Source of the DNA: an uncultured Eubacteriales bacterium
GTDB lineage: Bacteria; Bacillota; Clostridia; Oscillospirales; Acutalibacteraceae
Direction of reading: 5' to 3'
Length of the DNA: 34,357 nucleotides
Assembly (NCBI GenBank): GCA_910580045.1
Contig: CAJTXF010000007.1
Span: forward strand, 1-34,357
A program made the position numbers and the translations under genes. Below, in pieces: positions 31,414-34,357 of the stretch (the first letter of the stretch is position 1; each line of letters starts with the position of its first letter). Below the pieces are notes generated by a model, which was given only the letters and a program-made list of their open reading frames with translations, had not been told where the DNA came from and did no database searches.

Positions 31414-32925
31414 ATGAAAAAGCCTTTAGTTTTGATGATTCTGGACGGCTTTGGCATTGCCCCGGACGAGGGCAACGCCATTGTGGCCGCCAATACCCCC
31501 AACCTGGACCGCATCCTCAAGGAGAACCCTGTGACCAAAATCGGGGCCTCTGGCCTGGACGTGGGCCTGCCGGACGGGCAGATGGGCAACTCTGAGGTGG
31601 GCCACACCAATATTGGCGCGGGCCGTATTGTGTATCAGGAACTGACCCGCATCACCAAGTCTGCCGAAGAGGGGGACATGGCCAAGAACCCTGCCCTGCT
31701 CCATGCCATGCAGTCTGCCAAGGACAACGGCAAGGCCCTGCATTTCATGGGCCTGCTGTCTGACGGCGGGGTCCACAGCCACAATACCCATCTGTATGCT
31801 CTGCTGAAAATGGCCAAGAACATGGGCCTTGAGAAGGTGTTTGTCCACTGCTTCCTGGATGGCCGGGACGTGCCCCCCTCCAGCGGCAAGGACTATGTGA
31901 AGGAGCTGGTGGAGAAGCTGGACGAGATTGGCGTGGGCAAGGCCGCTACTGTTATGGGCCGGTACTACGCCATGGATAGGGACAACCGCTGGGAGCGGGT
32001 GGAGAAGGCCTATGCCGCCATGGTCTATGGAGAGGGGAACCAGGCTGAATGCCCCATCTGCGCGGTGCAGAAGTCCTATGACGAGGGCGTGACCGACGAG
32101 TTTGTGCTCCCCACTGTCTGTAAAGGCGCGGAGCCGGTTCAGGCGGGGGATTCTATCATCTTCTACAATTTCCGTCCTGACCGGGCCCGGGAAATCACCC
32201 GCACCTTTGTGGATTCGGACTTTGCCGGGTTTGAGCGCAGGAACGGCTTCTTCCCTGTCAACTATGTGTGCATGACCCAGTACGACGCCACCATGCCCAA
32301 TGTGGATGTGGCCTATAAGCCGGAGAGCCTGGAGAATACCTTCGGCGAGTACCTCTCCAAGAACGATTTGACCCAGCTGCGCATTGCCGAGACCGAGAAG
32401 TACGCCCATGTGACCTTCTTCTTCAACGGCGGCGTGGAGAAGCAGTACCCTGGCGAGGACCGTATCCTTGTAAAGTCCCCTGCTGTGGCAACCTACGATT
32501 TGCAGCCGGAAATGAGCGCCTATGAGGTCACGGATAAGATGGTGGAGGCCGTCAAGTCCGGGAAGTATGACGCGCTGATTCTCAACTACGCCAACTGCGA
32601 TATGGTGGGCCATACCGGCGTATTTGAGGCGGCGGTGAAGGCTGTGGAGGCTGTGGACACCTGCATTGGCCGGGTGGAGGTAGCGGTCAAGGAGATGGGC
32701 GGCTGCATTCTGCTCACCGCTGACCACGGCAACGCGGACAAGATGGTGGACGACGATGGCACGCCCTTCACGGCTCACACCACCAATCCTGTGCCCTTCT
32801 GCGTCATCAACCATCCCTGCGAGCTTCGGGAGGGCGGCCGCCTGGCGGATATCGCCCCCACCATGCTGAAGGTGCTGGGCCTGCCCCAGCCTGCGGAAAT
32901 GACCGGGAAGAGCATCATAAAATAA
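31414..32925 (+). CDS. gpmI: 2,3-bisphosphoglycerate-independent phosphoglycerate mutase
   Basis: Interconverts 3- and 2-phosphoglycerate using two Mn2+ ions. The 503-residue product has the N-terminal metal ligand Asp11 in ILDGFG, the phosphorylated Ser60 in the GNSEVGH motif, the substrate-binding FNFRPDRARE loop (here FYNFRPDRAREI) and the C-terminal metal motifs ADHGNAD and TAHTTNPVPF. All are intact and length is normal. The AAAGGA site lies about 13 nt before the ATG, slightly longer than usual. eno does not follow it in this window. Confidence 0.97.
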   Translation: MKKPLVLMILDGFGIAPDEGNAIVAANTPNLDRILKENPVTKIGASGLDVGLPDGQMGNSEVGHTNIGAGRIVYQELTRITKSAEEGDMAKNPALLHAMQSAKDNGKALHFMGLLSDGGVHSHNTHLYALLKMAKNMGLEKVFVHCFLDGRDVPPSSGKDYVKELVEKLDEIGVGKAATVMGRYYAMDRDNRWERVEKAYAAMVYGEGNQAECPICAVQKSYDEGVTDEFVLPTVCKGAEPVQAGDSIIFYNFRPDRAREITRTFVDSDFAGFERRNGFFPVNYVCMTQYDATMPNVDVAYKPESLENTFGEYLSKNDLTQLRIAETEKYAHVTFFFNGGVEKQYPGEDRILVKSPAVATYDLQPEMSAYEVTDKMVEAVKSGKYDALILNYANCDMVGHTGVFEAAVKAVEAVDTCIGRVEVAVKEMGGCILLTADHGNADKMVDDDGTPFTAHTTNPVPFCVINHPCELREGGRLADIAPTMLKVLGLPQPAEMTGKSIIK

Positions 32926-32974
32926 GCGCCTAGCGCCTAAGCACACCAAATGTTATCCTATGGGAGGGACTGCA

Positions 32975-33310
32975 ATGGATATAAAGGATACGCTTGGTCT
33001 GGTCATCATGGGACTAGTCAGCCTATGCCTGATTGGCCTGGCTATCCCCCTGCTGATGGGAAAAGGCACTTGGCTCATTGCCGGGTACAACACCATGGAT
33101 TCAGAAGAGAAAAAGCTGTATGACGGCCCGGCCCTGGCCAGGTTTACTGGGAAGATTCTGCTGCCGATTGGCCTTGCCACCCTCCCCTATGGAGTAGGTC
33201 TCTTCTGCTTTGGCCTGGAATGGCTGACTTGGCTCTACTTGGCGATTGTGATTGGCCTGAGTGTTTTTGCAGTCATTTACTGCAATACGGGCAATCGGTT
33301 CAGAAAGTAG
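32975..33310 (+). CDS. DUF3784 family membrane protein
   Basis: A 111-residue protein with three TM helices (about 8-29, 60-80 and 86-104) and the family signature GKGTWLIAGYNTMDSEEKKLYD between the first two. DUF3784 proteins are small, uncharacterised Firmicutes membrane proteins, frequently present in several copies. The start is ATG 32975 after TGGGAGGG. It is closed by a bidirectional terminator. Confidence 0.88.
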   Translation: MDIKDTLGLVIMGLVSLCLIGLAIPLLMGKGTWLIAGYNTMDSEEKKLYDGPALARFTGKILLPIGLATLPYGVGLFCFGLEWLTWLYLAIVIGLSVFAVIYCNTGNRFRK

Positions 33311-33316
33311 AAGCAT

Positions 33317-33353
33317 AAAAAAACTCCCTCGGTGGACTCCGGGGGAGTTTTTT
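33317..33353. terminator. Bidirectional terminator after the DUF3784 gene
   Basis: AAAAAACTCCC pairs with GGGAGTTTTTT around a GC-rich loop, with an A-run on one side and a T-run on the other. It separates the DUF3784 gene from the converging lipoprotein locus. Confidence 0.9.
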
Positions 33354-33360
33354 GCAATGT

Positions 33361-33771
33361 TCAACCTGTGGCCGTATAGCCTTCCTCCTTGCTGCCTGTG
33401 ACTTGAACGATATGTTTTGCTCCCAGTTGGGCCTCCATCTCGATTGGCTCCAGGACGGCTATCTCTTTGTCTTCCTTCTCGTCATAGAGATGAAGCTCTA
33501 AAGAGAGCTTCCCTTCCTCCTGTCCTTCCAGATCCTCCTGTGAGAAGTATACAAACAGATAGGGGTCGTTGTTCAAGGGAATCTTGTCAAAATTGGCTAT
33601 GCCACCTTAGCAAAGGTATTCGCCGTCCAAGCTGGCCACATAGTCAATACGGTATATTTCTGGGCTGGAGCAGAGAAACTGGAGGGTAAAAACCTCAGGA
33701 TTGTTCTGTTGCTGGCCGCAGGTGAGCAGGCCTGCCATTACTGCTAAAACAAGGGATGCAATCTTTGCCAT
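33361..33771 (-). pseudogene. Lipoprotein gene interrupted by an in-frame stop codon
   Basis: From ATG 33771 (AAAGGAGG a few nt upstream) the product begins MAKIASLVLAVMAGLLTC, a lipoprotein signal with lipobox LLTC and the acylated Cys18. It runs to codon 54, where TAA (33607-33609) stops it. The same frame then continues without interruption for 81 codons (NFDKIPLNNDPYLFVYFSQE, then acidic and Lys/Glu-rich sequence) to a natural stop at 33361. Full length would be 136 residues. The undamaged frame on both sides suggests a single recent nonsense change. No family was recognised. Confidence 0.78.
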
Positions 33772-33867
33772 TGTGCTTTGGCCTCCTTTGGATTTGCTGC
33801 GTCCATTGTATCAAGGGGGCCTTACCAAAAAGCGGGCAGATTCTTTCCAATTTTCTTAACAAACATA

Positions 33868-33893
33868 CGGGGCCTCCCAACAGAGAGGCCCCG
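33868..33893 (-). terminator. Probable terminator of the methyltransferase gene
   Basis: Perfect 9-bp arms CGGGGCCTC (33868-33876) and GAGGCCCCG (33885-33893) enclose an 8-nt loop. On the minus strand they are followed by a moderately T-rich TATGTTTGTT. It lies 8 nt after the methyltransferase stop. Confidence 0.65.
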
Positions 33894-33900
33894 CTGCATT

Positions 33901-34357
33901 TTACTTTATAACCCGCTTCCGATAGCGGCACACCTTGCCGCCAGTCTTGCTGAGATAGGGCAGGCACTCAAAGCCCCAAGAGAGCATCTCGGGCTCAGGC
34001 TCCGTCCAGCGGTCGTCCTCACCGGGGCAGTCCAAAATCCAGCCGCCGGGCTTGGTGACCCGCTCCAGCTCAGCCAGCTCACTATCGTAGTCATCGCCCA
34101 GCACATGGCCGGACATGACCACGTCAAAGGTGCTGTCCTCATAGGGCAGGCAGTCACACATTCCGTCCAGCACAGTGACGTTTGAAACATCCTCCCGCCG
34201 CAGCTTTTCCCGCATGAACTCCCGCAGCCGGTCCACCGGCTCGCTGGCGTACACGTGCCGGGCCTGCTCCGCTGCCGCGAAGGTCAGCCGCCCAGTGCCA
34301 GCGCCCACATCCAGCACCAGCCTGCCGGTGAAATCGCACAGCTCAAACAGCCGTGCC
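33901..34357 (-). CDS. Class I SAM-dependent methyltransferase (partial, N-terminus beyond window)
   Basis: The frame is open to the window end, so the N-terminus is missing; the GTG at 34317 is internal. Visible residues include RLFELCDFTGRLVLDVGAGTGRL, with motif I LDVGAGTGRL binding S-adenosylmethionine, the acidic SEPVDRL loop, the LDGMCDCLPYEDSTFDVVMSGHVL segment (motifs II-III) and LERVTKPGGWILDC. The fold is the Methyltransf_11/UbiE-like type. The substrate is unknown. The C-terminus, ending RYRKRVIK, is complete. Confidence 0.85.
   Translation of the reverse strand, partial: ARLFELCDFTGRLVLDVGAGTGRLTFAAAEQARHVYASEPVDRLREFMREKLRREDVSNVTVLDGMCDCLPYEDSTFDVVMSGHVLGDDYDSELAELERVTKPGGWILDCPGEDDRWTEPEPEMLSWGFECLPYLSKTGGKVCRYRKRVIK

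Noticed and set aside
31426..32949. A 507-codon open frame antisense to gpmI, and a 413-codon one antisense to pgk (28719-29960)
   Set aside because: Both are high-GC shadows of strongly conserved enzymes on the other strand, with His/Gly-rich non-protein-like composition and no ribosome sites.
33607..33609. Stop codon reassignment or selenocysteine at the lipoprotein stop
   Set aside because: The codon is TAA, which is not used for selenocysteine, and other genes in the window end normally with TAA.

Overview
The window looks like chromosomal DNA of a Gram-positive, endospore-lineage anaerobe of the Clostridia, most likely an Oscillospirales/Ruminococcaceae-type gut bacterium. The evidence is the high-GC coding sequence, strong AGGAGG-type ribosome sites, consensus sigma-A promoters, the scpA-scpB/gerW/D,D-carboxypeptidase/rluB gene order typical of spore-forming Firmicutes, a zinc-ribbon (four-cysteine) L28, a DUF3784 protein, and a PGK with a charged insertion. 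The genus cannot be fixed from the sequence alone.

Layout. (1) 1-4540: a MacAB-like export operon: the tail of an upstream gene, an ATPase with a long proline-rich tail, a membrane-fusion adaptor with a very large Pro/Thr/Glu insertion, and a MacB-type permease, closed by a strong terminator. (2) 4860-7100, minus strand: the C-terminal part of feoB abutting a complete large serine recombinase. The feoB reading frame is cut 18 bp from the recombinase stop codon, so this looks like an integration scar. (3) 7200-10983: a small unknown ORF, a three-gene ABC-2 exporter, a GNAT acetyltransferase and a Nudix hydrolase. (4) 11031-16905, minus strand: site-2 protease, scpA, scpB, a DUF2953 protein, gerW, a D,D-carboxypeptidase, rluB and a small membrane protein, driven by a consensus promoter that diverges from rpmB. 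A 180-bp MITE-like element sits inside the cluster. (5) 17097-21860: rpmB, mscS, a MORN-repeat protein with a structured repeat in its leader, a small glycine-rich protein, trmL, a pentapeptide-repeat protein and a GNAT remnant. (6) 21993-26770: a second MacB/FtsX-type exporter whose 1153-residue permease carries a huge coiled coil, followed by a P-loop protein. (7) 26846-28010: an autoregulated TetR-GNAT fusion with two matching operators. (8) 28018-32925: a frameshifted acyltransferase remnant, then the glycolytic block pgk, tpiA, a small membrane protein and gpmI. (9) 32975-34357: a DUF3784 protein, a lipoprotein gene broken by an in-frame stop, and a partial methyltransferase.

How it fits together. 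Core functions (lower glycolysis, chromosome condensation, cell-wall and spore maturation, translation) alternate with accessory export and detoxification-type genes: three ABC exporters, two intact GNAT modules, a Nudix hydrolase and a TetR switch. There are several signs of turnover: a disrupted feoB, three other decayed genes, and at least two families of short inverted-repeat elements. The least ordinary items are the TetR-GNAT fusion with its paired operators, the feoB/recombinase junction, the adaptor with nested insertions, the MORN-repeat protein and the short mobile-looking repeats. No CRISPR array, rRNA or tRNA was seen.
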